Positions 43,639 through 51,461 of a DNA stretch of 64,000 bases are shown in pieces; the first letter of the stretch is position 1, and each line of letters starts with the position of its first letter. The stretch lies in NCBI RefSeq assembly GCF_900114915.1, contig NZ_FOUS01000020.1:1-64000 (forward strand), read 5' to 3'. Under the pieces are notes generated by a model, which was not told where the DNA came from, made no database searches, and saw nothing but the letters and a program-made list of their open reading frames with translations. The stretch comes from Bradyrhizobium sp. Rc3b. Its GTDB lineage: Bacteria > Pseudomonadota > Alphaproteobacteria > Rhizobiales > Xanthobacteraceae. The position numbers and the translations under genes were made by a program.

Positions 43639-44655
43639 ATGAAGCGTTTGCAGGCGGCGGGCTCGGCCCTGGTCTTGACCCTGATGCTCGGTGCAGCCGC
43701 GGCGCCCGCGCATGCGGGCGAAGCGGTCAATCTGATCCTGAACTGGACGCCGACGGCCGATCACGCGCCGTATTATTATGCCAAGGCGCAAGGCTGGTAC
43801 GAGAAAGCGGGCATCGACCTCACGATCGAAACCGGCAAGGGCTCCGGCGTCTCTGCCGCCAAGGTCGGCTCCGGCGGCTCGCCCTTCGGCGTCGCCGATC
43901 TCGCCACCATGCTGGTGGCCAAGAGCAAGGGCGCCGACACCGTCGCGGTGATGAGCGTCTATGCTAATACCGGGCAAACCTTCTACTGGCTGAAGAGCTA
44001 CGGCGTGAACGGCGTCAAGGACTTTGCCGGCCACAAGATCGGCAATCCGCCCGGCGATGCCTCGCGCGTGATGTGGCCGGCGTTTGCCAAGGCCGCCGGG
44101 CTTGCGCCCGATGCCGTCGGCTTCGTCAATGTCGGGCCGACCGCGAAGATCGCGGCATTGAAGAGCCACACCGTCGACATCATCAGCGACTTCTACAATG
44201 AGCACGATCTGAAGGTAATCGAGTTCGGCCAGGACCTTGGCTACGTCAACTGGAAGGACATCGGGCTCAACCCTTACGGCAATTCGCTGATCGTCAACGG
44301 CCCCTACTTGCAGAAGAATCCGAAGGTCGTCGAAGAGTTCGTGCGCGTCACGCAGAAGGCCTTTGCGGCCTGCGTTGCCGACGTCGCGCCGTGCCTGAAA
44401 GCGCTGCTCGACCAGGTCTCCGGTCTCGACCGCGCGAACCAGGAGCGCCAGTGGGAGCGCATCAAGTTCCTGATGACGGACGAGTTCACCACCACCAAGG
44501 GTCTCGGCTGGATCGACGGCGAGCGGATGAAGAAGGACTACGAGCTGGTCCAGACCTATCTCGGCATGGAGAAGCCGTTTGATGTGACGACGGCGTTCAC
44601 GACCAAGATGCTGGATCCGAACATCAAGATGGATGCGAGCAAGGTGAAGAAGTAG
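43639..44655 (+). CDS. ABC transporter substrate-binding protein (NMT1/THI5-like)
   Basis: A 338-residue exported receptor: signal MKRLQAAGSALVLTLMLGAA, then VNLILNWTPTADHAPYYYAK and QGWYEKAGIDLTIETGKGSG, the NMT1/ThiY-type start. It binds small heterocycles or sulfonates in known members; the ligand here is unknown. CGAGGAGAGATGCG precedes the ATG at 43639. It is divergent from TetR and pairs functionally with the permease and ATPase at 42037 and 38334. Confidence 0.9.
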   Translation: MKRLQAAGSALVLTLMLGAAAAPAHAGEAVNLILNWTPTADHAPYYYAKAQGWYEKAGIDLTIETGKGSGVSAAKVGSGGSPFGVADLATMLVAKSKGADTVAVMSVYANTGQTFYWLKSYGVNGVKDFAGHKIGNPPGDASRVMWPAFAKAAGLAPDAVGFVNVGPTAKIAALKSHTVDIISDFYNEHDLKVIEFGQDLGYVNWKDIGLNPYGNSLIVNGPYLQKNPKVVEEFVRVTQKAFAACVADVAPCLKALLDQVSGLDRANQERQWERIKFLMTDEFTTTKGLGWIDGERMKKDYELVQTYLGMEKPFDVTTAFTTKMLDPNIKMDASKVKK

Positions 44656-44683
44656 GGGGGGCATCTTGGCCCCCACACAGCGG

Positions 44684-44787
44684 TGTCATGCCCCGGCTTG
44701 ACCGGGGCATCCAGTACGCCGCGGCCTTTCGACGAACCCATAGGGTCTCTGAGTACTGGATCGCCCGCCTTCGCGGGCGATGACAGT
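44684..44787. repeat. palindromic intergenic repeat ('tgtcatgccccggc' type)
   Basis: TGTCATGCCCCGGCTTGACC at the left, GCCTTCGCGGGCGATGACAG at the right, with CCAGTAC and GTACTGG mirrored inside. A common Bradyrhizobium element; it ends shortly before the minCDE promoter. Confidence 0.85.
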
Positions 44788-44812
44788 TTGGGACGGGTAA
44801 CCCACGGAGAAA

Positions 44813-44827
44813 TTAACCGGCCGTTAA
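44813..44827 (+). promoter_or_regulatory. CtrA box upstream of minCDE
   Basis: TTAA-CCGGCCG-TTAA followed by CC: the full CtrA consensus TTAA-N7-TTAAC. It ends 52 bases before the minC start; a third TTAACC half-site lies at 44845-44850. Confidence 0.8.
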
Positions 44828-44879
44828 CCATATCCGCCGCATCGTTAACCATTCAATAACAGGGAACGAGTCGGCCGAT

Positions 44880-45578
44880 ATGGAGGCTGCAGTCAAACCT
44901 CAACGCCAAATGGTGCGCCTGCGCGGGCGCTCTTATGTGGCCTTCGTGTTTACGCCGACGGTTCCGGTGCAGGACTGGCTGCACGAGATCGATGCCACCA
45001 TTGCGCGCTCGCCGGGCTTCTTTGCCGGCCGTCCCGTGGTGATCGACCTGTCCTCGGTCGACCTCAGCCAGTCCGGGATCGGCCATCTGCTCACCAGCCT
45101 TCAGGACCGCAACATCCGCGTGCTCGGCATCGAGGGCGTGGAGGAGGCGAGGCTGACCCCGATGATGCCGCCGCTGCTCTCGGGCGGGCGCAGCTGCGTG
45201 ATCGAGCCGAACGCGCCGAAGAAGGCCGAGACGAAGTCCGAGGCCAAGCCGACATCGCTGCTGCTGGAGAACCCAATTCGATCGGGCCAGACCGTGATCT
45301 TTCCCGAAGGCGACGTCACCATCCTCGGCTCGGTCGGCTCGGGTGCCGAAGTCGTCGCCGGCGGTTCCATCCACGTCTATGGCGCGCTACGCGGCCGCGC
45401 CATGGCGGGCGTGAACGGTCGCACGAGCGCGCGCATCTATTGCCAGAAGATCGAAGCCGAACTGCTTGCAATCGATGGGTTTTATCAGACCGCCGACGAT
45501 ATCGACGAGGCCCTGCGCGGCAAGCCGGCCCAGGCCTGGCTGCAGGGCAACACCATGCGAATTACCGCGCTGAACTGA
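44880..45578 (+). CDS. minC: septum site-determining protein MinC
   Basis: A 232-residue division inhibitor. The N-terminal domain (about 1-105) has RQMVRLRGRSYVAFVFTPTV and IDLSSVDLSQSGIGHLLTSL. The C-terminal beta-helix has PIRSGQTVIFPEGDVTILGS and VGSGAEVVAGGSIHVYGALR with GRAMAGVNG, the MinD/FtsZ interaction face. It blocks FtsZ assembly at poles. First gene of minCDE, with a CtrA box upstream. Confidence 0.97.
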   Translation: MEAAVKPQRQMVRLRGRSYVAFVFTPTVPVQDWLHEIDATIARSPGFFAGRPVVIDLSSVDLSQSGIGHLLTSLQDRNIRVLGIEGVEEARLTPMMPPLLSGGRSCVIEPNAPKKAETKSEAKPTSLLLENPIRSGQTVIFPEGDVTILGSVGSGAEVVAGGSIHVYGALRGRAMAGVNGRTSARIYCQKIEAELLAIDGFYQTADDIDEALRGKPAQAWLQGNTMRITALN

Positions 45579-45597
45579 CCAGAAGGAGATTTCAGAA

Positions 45598-46413
45598 ATG
45601 GCAAAGGTACTGGTCGTGACATCAGGCAAGGGGGGCGTCGGCAAGACCACGACGACCGCCGCGCTGGGGGCCGCGTTGGCGCAACGCGGCGACAAGGTCG
45701 TCGTCGTCGACTTCGACGTCGGCCTGCGCAACCTCGACCTCGTGATGGGCGCCGAACGCCGCGTCGTGTTCGACCTCATCAACGTGGTGCAGGGCGTTGC
45801 AAAGCTGCCGCAGGCGCTGATCAAGGACAAGCGGCTGGAAAACCTCTGGCTGCTCCCAGCCTCGCAAACCCGCGATAAGGATGCGCTGACGGAAGAGGGC
45901 GTCGGCAAGGTCATCGACGATCTGCGCAGCCGTTTCGACTGGGTGATCTGCGACAGCCCCGCCGGCATCGAGCGCGGCGCCTCCATGGCGATGCGCTTTG
46001 CCGACGAGGCCGTGATCGTCACCAATCCGGAAGTCTCTTCGGTGCGCGATTCCGACCGCATCATCGGCATGCTCGATTCCAAGACGGTGCGGGCCGAGAA
46101 GGGCGAGCGCGTCGAGAAGCACATTCTCATCACCCGCTACGACCCCTCGCGGGCCGCGCGCGGCGAGATGCTGACCATCGACGACATCCTGGAAATCCTC
46201 GCAACGCCCTTGCTCGGCATCATCCCCGAGAGCCAGGACGTTTTGAAGGCCTCCAATGTCGGCACACCGGTGACGCTGTCGAACGCGGACGGCGCACCGG
46301 CGCGGGCCTATATCGACGCGGCGCGCCGGCTGTGCGGCGACACCGTGCCGATGCAGGTTCCGACTGAGCGCAAGCGTTTTATGGATCGTCTGCTGCGACG
46401 GAGGGCTGCATGA
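45598..46413 (+). CDS. minD: septum site-determining ATPase MinD
   Basis: A 271-residue ParA/MinD ATPase. Deviant Walker A SGKGGVGKTT at residues 9-18, switch I VVVDFDVGLRNLDLVMGAER, switch II DWVICDSPAGIE, and a C-terminal amphipathic membrane-targeting helix (RKRFMDRLLRRRAA). It recruits MinC to the membrane and is released by MinE. AGAAGGAG precedes the ATG; the stop overlaps minE (ATGA). Confidence 0.98.
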   Translation: MAKVLVVTSGKGGVGKTTTTAALGAALAQRGDKVVVVDFDVGLRNLDLVMGAERRVVFDLINVVQGVAKLPQALIKDKRLENLWLLPASQTRDKDALTEEGVGKVIDDLRSRFDWVICDSPAGIERGASMAMRFADEAVIVTNPEVSSVRDSDRIIGMLDSKTVRAEKGERVEKHILITRYDPSRAARGEMLTIDDILEILATPLLGIIPESQDVLKASNVGTPVTLSNADGAPARAYIDAARRLCGDTVPMQVPTERKRFMDRLLRRRAA

Positions 46414-46691
46414 GCATGGGTCTGCTTCGGCTTCTCCGCGGCAAAAAGGCCTCTGCACCCGTCGCTCGCGAGCGGCTGCAGATCCTGCTTGCCCATGAAC
46501 GCGGAATGCGTGGCCAACCCGATCTGCTCGGGGTGCTGCGTGAGGAAATTCTCGCCGTCGTGTCCAAGCATGTCACGCTTGACCCGACCAAGGTCATCGT
46601 CCGGCTCGAGCGTGGCGACGACGTATCGACCCTGGAGGTCGATATCGAGGTGCCCAACGACTTCGATCGCAAGAAAGCGGCGGTCGCATAG
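46410..46691 (+). CDS. minE: cell division topological specificity factor MinE
   Basis: A 93-residue protein: RLLRGKKASAPVARERLQIL is the membrane/MinD-binding start, HERGMRGQPDLLGVLREEIL the anti-MinCD helix, and the C-terminus a dimerisation domain with KVIVRLERGDDVSTLEVDIE. It stimulates MinD ATPase. Its ATG overlaps the minD stop, ensuring balanced synthesis. Confidence 0.97.
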   Translation: MSMGLLRLLRGKKASAPVARERLQILLAHERGMRGQPDLLGVLREEILAVVSKHVTLDPTKVIVRLERGDDVSTLEVDIEVPNDFDRKKAAVA

Positions 46692-46730
46692 GGGACGCGG
46701 CCGACGAACTCCAGCTTTGGGGTGGGTGAG

Positions 46731-46768
46731 AAGGCGGTCCGCTGGGCATAGCGGGCCGCCTTTGTTTT
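46731..46768 (+). terminator. Rho-independent terminator after minE
   Basis: AAGGCGGTCCGCT at 46731-46743 pairs with AGCGGGCCGCCTT at 46750-46762, followed by TGTTTT. One G-T pair; loop GGGCAT. Confidence 0.85.
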
Positions 46769-46787
46769 GGGACCATAGGGACGGTGC

Positions 46788-46813
46788 GGAACGAGGTCCC
46801 GCCCTCAATCGTT
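46788..46813 (+). promoter_or_regulatory. EcfG-type promoter
   Basis: GGAAC at 46788-46792, 17 bases, CGTT at 46810-46813: a full match to the GGAAC-N16/17-CGTT consensus, 56 bases before the small gene at 46869. Confidence 0.75.
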
Positions 46814-46868
46814 GTGAACGACCGCGGGAGCGATGCGGCCTGCGGTCTGGTCAGACGGGAGAGCGCCC

Positions 46869-47054
46869 ATGATGTCCGAGGTCCAGGTCCACACCGTCGC
46901 GCGGCAGATGCTCGAACGGCATGGTTTTGCTGCGATTGCGAAGGCCGCTGAGCAGGCCCAGGCCTGCGAGGGCCGCGGCGAGGCCGATGAGGCCAAGGAA
47001 TGGCGTCACATCGCCGACGCCATGAAGATCATTCGCGGGCCGGCCCACAGCTGA
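46869..47054 (+). CDS. small conserved helical protein, probably stress-induced
   Basis: A 61-residue protein: MMSEVQVHTVARQMLERHGF, AAIAKAAEQAQACEGRGEAD, EAKEWRHIADAMKIIRG. It is a pair of amphipathic helices with no known domain; similar small proteins are frequent in Bradyrhizobium. GGGAGAGCGCCC precedes two successive ATGs (46869, 46872). The EcfG-type promoter upstream suggests induction in the general stress response. Confidence 0.75.
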   Translation: MMSEVQVHTVARQMLERHGFAAIAKAAEQAQACEGRGEADEAKEWRHIADAMKIIRGPAHS

Positions 47055-47073
47055 TCGCTGGGCCATAAACGCT

Positions 47074-47325
47074 TCAGCGTTCCTCGCGATCCGGCCCCCG
47101 TGACGGGGATCGATGCTGCGTCTGCGGCTGACCGCGCTCGCCCGCCTCTTTGCAGGGGAGCTGTTCCCACGATCCGTCCGGCGCCTGCTGATAGGCGCTG
47201 CACGAGGACGACGAGGTCGATTTGTCCTCGCCCTTTTGGGCGTCGGAATTCTTTGCCTGTGCCGGGGCGGCCACCGTTGCGCTCATCGCGAGCAAGCCGG
47301 CGACCATGAGATGCGTCATCCGCAT
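47074..47325 (-). CDS. small exported hydrophilic protein
   Basis: An 83-residue protein with a Sec signal (MRMTHLMVAGLLAMSATVAA ending PAQA). The mature part is Ser/Gln/Arg-rich with a Cys pair (SSSSCSAYQQAPDGSWEQLP-C) and a basic tail. AGGAGAAGCCCA fixes the ATG at 47325. No family recognised. Confidence 0.7.
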   Translation of the reverse strand: MRMTHLMVAGLLAMSATVAAPAQAKNSDAQKGEDKSTSSSSCSAYQQAPDGSWEQLPCKEAGERGQPQTQHRSPSRGPDREER

Positions 47326-47433
47326 TGGGCTTCTCCTGTGCGAAAAAGCCCGCATGCTGGCGAGGAATGTGACGATTATTGGCCGAAACGAGGGTTCCGC
47401 CGCGGTGTGCTTAACGCCGCGACAGCCGGCTTG

Positions 47434-47823
47434 CTAGCCGCCCTTGGCCCGGATCAGGCCGGCGAGGTTGGTCTTCTGGGCCTCGCACCAGTTGGGCATG
47501 CCGAGGCGGCGCTGGTTGAGATCGGTCGCCTGGGTCGCCACCGCGACCTCGGCCATCAGATCGTCGTCCTGCTTCTCGCCCATCTTGCCGCCGGTATGCA
47601 TCCAGGCAATTGCCTTGCGCACCTTCTCCGTGGTGCCGTCGGGCAGCTTCATCTGCTGCGCCTTCTGCACGAGATCCTGGTAGACGACGTCCGTGCCCGG
47701 GCATTCGACCTTGGTGGCAAAGGCCTGCAGCACCAGGGTCACATAGGTCGAGCGTAGATGGTCCTCGGCCTGGGCCGGAGCGGCGATCAGCAACAGGCCA
47801 GCCATCAGGAAACCGTAGCGCAT
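47434..47823 (-). CDS. hypothetical exported protein
   Basis: A 129-residue protein with signal peptide MRYGFLMAGLLLIAAPAQA. The mature part begins EDHLRSTYVTLVLQAFATKV-ECPG and has NWCEAQKTNLAG at the C-terminus; two Cys could form a disulfide. GGAGGAG upstream of the ATG at 47823 sets the start. I do not recognise the family. Confidence 0.75.
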   Translation of the reverse strand: MRYGFLMAGLLLIAAPAQAEDHLRSTYVTLVLQAFATKVECPGTDVVYQDLVQKAQQMKLPDGTTEKVRKAIAWMHTGGKMGEKQDDDLMAEVAVATQATDLNQRRLGMPNWCEAQKTNLAGLIRAKGG

Positions 47824-47953
47824 CCTTGGTATCTCCTCCATTTTTTTGGGAGGCTAGCGTCCGCCGGGCTGCTCCGCAATGGTATCGGGGCGAATTTGTC
47901 GCGCCCCGGCGCGGTGCGCTATCGTGGCCCGCATCCCGGCCTCGGAGAGCGAC

Positions 47954-48739
47954 ATGAGCCTGTTCAGCACGCCATTCGATCCTAACAGTGACACAGCGCT
48001 CGTCACCGGCGCGGGCAACGGCATCGGGCGCGCCATCGCGCAGGCCCTGGTCGGCGAGGGCGTCCGGACCGTGTTCGCCGACATCAGCGCGGAGCGGGTG
48101 AACGCCGCGATCGGCGCGAGCAAGAGGCCCGAGCTGGCGGTGCCCTGGGTCGGCGATCTCGCCGAATTGGATGCGTGCGACGCGCTGCTTGCCGCCGCGG
48201 ACGCAGCGTTGGGCGGGATCACGCATTTCGTCCACAGCGCTTCGCCGCCGCGGCGGGAGGCCGATCATGCGCTCGCGGTCGATCGCAGGATCTGGCAGCA
48301 GATGCATGCCGTCAATCTCGATGCCGGCTTTCACCTGGCGCGCGAACTCGCAAAGCGGCTGATCGCGGCGAAGCGGCCGGGCTCGTTCCTGTTCCTCACC
48401 TCGCTGCATGCGGGCACGCCGCGCAACCTGCCGCATTATTCGACGGCGAAGGCGGCGATGGCGATGCTGGTGAAGGAGTTGGCCAAGACGTTCGGCCGCC
48501 ACGACATCCGCGTCAATGCGCTGGTGCCCGGCGCGATCGCCGCCGGCGGGTTCGTTGCGGACCCCGCGCTGGCGCGGCACATTCCGCTCGGGCGTCTCGG
48601 CGAGGCCAATGACCTTGCGCCGATGGCGCTCACCGTATTGTCGAACAAGCTCTCCGCTTACGTCACCGGCGCAGCCTTCGTCGTCGACGGCGGACTGTCG
48701 CTGACGAACTGGTTCGAACCGCCCGCGCTTGACGAGTAG
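47954..48739 (+). CDS. short-chain dehydrogenase/reductase
   Basis: A 261-residue classical SDR. NAD(P)-binding TGAGNGIGRA at 18-27, Asp43 in FADIS after the second strand (NAD preference), Asn121 in HAVNLDAGF, Ser150, and catalytic Tyr162-Lys166 in HYSTAK. The end VDGGLSLTNWF is typical. GGAGAGCGAC before the ATG at 47954 supports the start. Substrate unknown; no operon partner. Confidence 0.9.
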   Translation: MSLFSTPFDPNSDTALVTGAGNGIGRAIAQALVGEGVRTVFADISAERVNAAIGASKRPELAVPWVGDLAELDACDALLAAADAALGGITHFVHSASPPRREADHALAVDRRIWQQMHAVNLDAGFHLARELAKRLIAAKRPGSFLFLTSLHAGTPRNLPHYSTAKAAMAMLVKELAKTFGRHDIRVNALVPGAIAAGGFVADPALARHIPLGRLGEANDLAPMALTVLSNKLSAYVTGAAFVVDGGLSLTNWFEPPALDE

Positions 48740-48970
48740 TTAGCGGCGCCAGGCCGGCACGGGATCGAGCGGCGTGCGGTAAAGCTCTTTGTCGTCGCGA
48801 TCAGTGACGCGCACCGCGCAACCCTTCTGCTGCAGCTCCGGCTTCACCTGCGACAGCTCGGTGGCGAGCTGGTCGGCACGCTCGGAGGCAACCTCGATGT
48901 CTTCGAGGATGATTCCGCCCTGGTTCCTGAACTCTCCACCAACCACAAGATCGAAAGAGTAGTACGGCAT
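48740..48970 (-). CDS. DUF6894-like small protein
   Basis: A 76-residue protein starting MPYYSFDLVVGGEFRNQGGI, continuing ILEDIEVASERADQLATELS. The 'MPxYxFD...G....D..G..L.D...A...A' order is that of DUF6894, common in Bradyrhizobium. Function unknown. The start at 48970 follows GGGGAATTCGG. Confidence 0.7.
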   Translation of the reverse strand: MPYYSFDLVVGGEFRNQGGIILEDIEVASERADQLATELSQVKPELQQKGCAVRVTDRDDKELYRTPLDPVPAWRR

Positions 48971-49114
48971 CCGAATTCCCCGGTGTGACGAGATGAGCTT
49001 CAGTGGAAGTCTCAACACATGTCGGATGGTACCACTGAGTCGACATCTACCGATGAACGGACCGCGCAATCTCTGTGCTTATGGCGCAGAAATGATGTGC
49101 AACGTGTGACGGCC

Positions 49115-49129
49115 TTAACATTTAATTAA
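49115..49129 (+). promoter_or_regulatory. CtrA-like box ahead of a structured non-coding stretch
   Basis: TTAA-CATTTAA-TTAA fits TTAA-N7-TTAA but lies in an AT-rich segment where this may occur by chance. Confidence 0.4.
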
Positions 49130-49141
49130 ATATGTTGGCGT

Positions 49142-49240
49142 GATCATAAGGCATGGAATTGCAGCGGAACCGGGCTCCGGGAACCGGCAGCTGCAAGAGA
49201 AGGCCGCCGGCATAGATCCCGACGGCCTTTTCTCTTGAGC
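49142..49240 (+). ncRNA. candidate small RNA with terminator hairpin
   Basis: A non-coding stretch with two ordered structures. TTGCAGC (49159-49165) pairs with GCTGCAA (49190-49196) around CCGG repeats. Then AAGAGAAGGCCG (49195-49206) pairs with CGGCCTTTTCTCTT (49223-49236), a GC stem ending in a T-rich arm as in Rho-independent terminators. An AT-rich promoter-like region is directly upstream. Alternatively it is only the terminator of the minus-strand gene ending at 49340. Confidence 0.4.
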
Positions 49241-49339
49241 GAGAAAAATCGCTTTCCGTAATTGTCCGGACTCAACGCATCACATCGACTCGGACAGCGT
49301 ACGCGAGTGGTCGCAGCGCGCTGCTTGCGCGGTCTCAGT

Positions 49340-50383
49340 CTAGCGCAACGGCATCGGCGGACGCACGACCGGTCCGTCGTCATCGGCAACTGCTTGGGTC
49401 GTGGTAACAGGTGCGGCCGGCGGCGGCATCGCGGCAGCCTGCGAAGGCGGCGGCGGAGCTGCGAGCGGCGCGGGCGAATAGGCCGGCATGTAGGTGTGCG
49501 ACACGACCGGCTTCGGTTTGCGAACCGGCGGCGGTGACGGAGCTCGCGGTGGGACCGCAGCAGCACGTGCGCGCGGATCAACGGGCTTGACCTCAGCTAC
49601 CGGCTTCGGCGCAGGCGGTTTTGCCATCTCGCGCGCCATCTGCTCCTGTCCGGCCTTCAACTCGGCGATGTTGGCCTTGAGCGTTTCGATCTGCTGCGCC
49701 ATCGCGGCGAGGTCGCGCGTCATCGCTTGCACCGACTGTGCTGCATCGGGCTGCGTCGCTGCGGGCGTGGCGGCCGCGACCTGGACTGCGGGTGGCGTCG
49801 CAGATTGATCGGCCGTTTGATCGGTTGCCGGTTGCGCTACGGGCGGGGCGGCCTGTTCCGCGGGCGGCGCGGCCTGTGCGGCAGCGACCGGCGCGGTCTG
49901 CGATGTCGACGGCAGCAGCGACGTCAATGCCGGTGTCCATTCGGCGAGCATCTGTTTGGCGGTGTCGCCGTGCTTCTCCCACGCGATGGTGGCGGCTGCA
50001 CTGCCGCCTGCAAACAGAAACGTGACGAAAGCGCCGCGCAGCCACTTGCCTGCGGCGGATCGCTTCCGCGGACCGAGACCATCGCTCGCCGCGACACGGA
50101 CGGCCGTGTCGACAGAGGGCGGAGGCGCCGCCTGCGGCTCCGAGACGGGACTGAATTTGGGCTCAATGGAGATTTTGCGATCGAGCAAGGGTTTGGGCTC
50201 CGGCGCGAATTTCGGCTCCGGACGCGTCGCGATGTCAGGCGCGAGCGCGGGCGCAACGCTGACGGGGCGCGAGGCCAGCACAATGTCGGGCGAAATCTGA
50301 ATCGCGTCGTGCGGATCGTTGTCCTTGACCGTGTCCTTCACGATCTCATCGACGATTTGCTTGGGGTTCAGCGTCGCGAGCAT
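49340..50383 (-). CDS. Pro/Ala-rich membrane-anchored protein with coiled coil
   Basis: A 347-residue protein: acidic N-terminus (MLATLNPKQIVDEIVKDTVK), Pro/Lys-rich stretch, one hydrophobic helix (WLRGAFVTFLFAGGSAAATI at about 114-133), an Ala/Pro/Gln-rich spacer, a coiled-coil segment MTRDLAAMAQQIETLKANIA to EQMAREM, and a Pro-rich C-terminus. AAGGAGCTGCG precedes the ATG. The layout is that of a cell-envelope-spanning spacer protein; no family or function is recognised. Confidence 0.75.
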   Translation of the reverse strand: MLATLNPKQIVDEIVKDTVKDNDPHDAIQISPDIVLASRPVSVAPALAPDIATRPEPKFAPEPKPLLDRKISIEPKFSPVSEPQAAPPPSVDTAVRVAASDGLGPRKRSAAGKWLRGAFVTFLFAGGSAAATIAWEKHGDTAKQMLAEWTPALTSLLPSTSQTAPVAAAQAAPPAEQAAPPVAQPATDQTADQSATPPAVQVAAATPAATQPDAAQSVQAMTRDLAAMAQQIETLKANIAELKAGQEQMAREMAKPPAPKPVAEVKPVDPRARAAAVPPRAPSPPPVRKPKPVVSHTYMPAYSPAPLAAPPPPSQAAAMPPPAAPVTTTQAVADDDGPVVRPPMPLR

Positions 50384-50696
50384 CGCAGCTCCTTTGAAGC
50401 CCGGTGTTCGAAGGCCGGGCGCTTGAAATACTGGTCGTCCGCATTGGCGCGAGCCGATCTATTGGGGCGAGCCCATCCCAACCGGATGGGCCTCGCATGA
50501 TGACGCACGAGTCCAGCCGGGTTTGACCAAAGCAAGGCGAGGGGATGGAGATGATGCGACTGTCTTCCGCCGTTTGTGGTGATGGAACCCCTTTTGTTGA
50601 ACACGCGCACGTGTTCCGCGCTGCCTTGTTTTCAGCACGATTTTGGCAGCATCTGGGGATGCTGGGGGCGCTGCTATCCGCTATCGGGGGCCGGCG
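50384..50696. other. intergenic stretch, no gene seen
   Basis: About 310 bases between divergent genes. One hairpin (CGAGCCCATCC-CAACC-GGATGGGCCTCG, near 50471-50498) is visible. No gene or known repeat recognised. Confidence 0.5.
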
Positions 50697-51350
50697 GTGC
50701 CAAGATCTTTAATCGCTTTGTTCGTCGTTGCCTTGCTGCCGCTGGGCGGCTGCATGCAGGCCACGCTTTCGCCGTCGACCGACGCGAGCATGACGCCGCG
50801 CGACCGGCAGTTGCTTGCGCACACGCCTTACGCGCAAGCGAATGTGCCCGAGCAATATCTCCGTCACGTCGTCGACTACCAGCGCAAGGAGCAACCAGGT
50901 ACCATTCTGGTCGATACCGACGCACGCTACCTTTATTACGTGCTGCCTGGGGGCAAGGCGATCCGCTACGGGGTCGCGGTCGGCGAGGAAGCCATGGCGT
51001 TCTCCGGCGTCGCGCGGGTCGGCCGTCTGGCGGAATGGCCGGACTGGGTTCCGACAGCAGATATCCAGGCGCGGCTCGGGCCGTATCCGGCGCGCGTTCC
51101 CGGCGGTCCCGCCAATCCCTTGGGCGCGCGGGGCATCTATCTCTATTCCGGCAACAAGGACACGCTCTACCGCATCCACGGCACCAACCAGCCGGAATAT
51201 ATCGGACAGGCGATCTCGTCCGGCTGCATCCGGATGCGCAACGAGGACGTGATCGATCTCTACGACCGGGTGAAGCTCAATTCGATGGTCGTGGTGCTGC
51301 CGCCCGGGCAGAACGCGCAGGCGGAGACGGGCGCGCGCTGGCGCGGGTGA
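50697..51350 (+). CDS. lipoprotein L,D-transpeptidase (YkuD)
   Basis: A 217-residue cell-wall enzyme. Starting at GTG 50697 it reads MPRSLIALFVVALLPLGGC, a lipoprotein signal with Cys in the LGGC lipobox. The YkuD domain runs from TILVDTDARYLYYVLPGGKA to the catalytic YRIHGTNQPEYIGQAISSGC-IRM, in which His and Cys are both present. It forms 3-3 peptidoglycan cross-links or attaches outer-membrane proteins. The open frame begins at a TTG further upstream, but the lipobox makes GTG the better start. Confidence 0.85.
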   Translation: MPRSLIALFVVALLPLGGCMQATLSPSTDASMTPRDRQLLAHTPYAQANVPEQYLRHVVDYQRKEQPGTILVDTDARYLYYVLPGGKAIRYGVAVGEEAMAFSGVARVGRLAEWPDWVPTADIQARLGPYPARVPGGPANPLGARGIYLYSGNKDTLYRIHGTNQPEYIGQAISSGCIRMRNEDVIDLYDRVKLNSMVVVLPPGQNAQAETGARWRG

Positions 51351-51461
51351 AGGCTCGCAGGCGTGCACGTCCGGCGCGCTGCTTGCGGACAATTTTAGCC
51401 ATTGTCTTGCGCGGTCTCTAACGTCTCGCGCCTAGCGTGCAGCGAGCAAGGGGTTGCTCGC

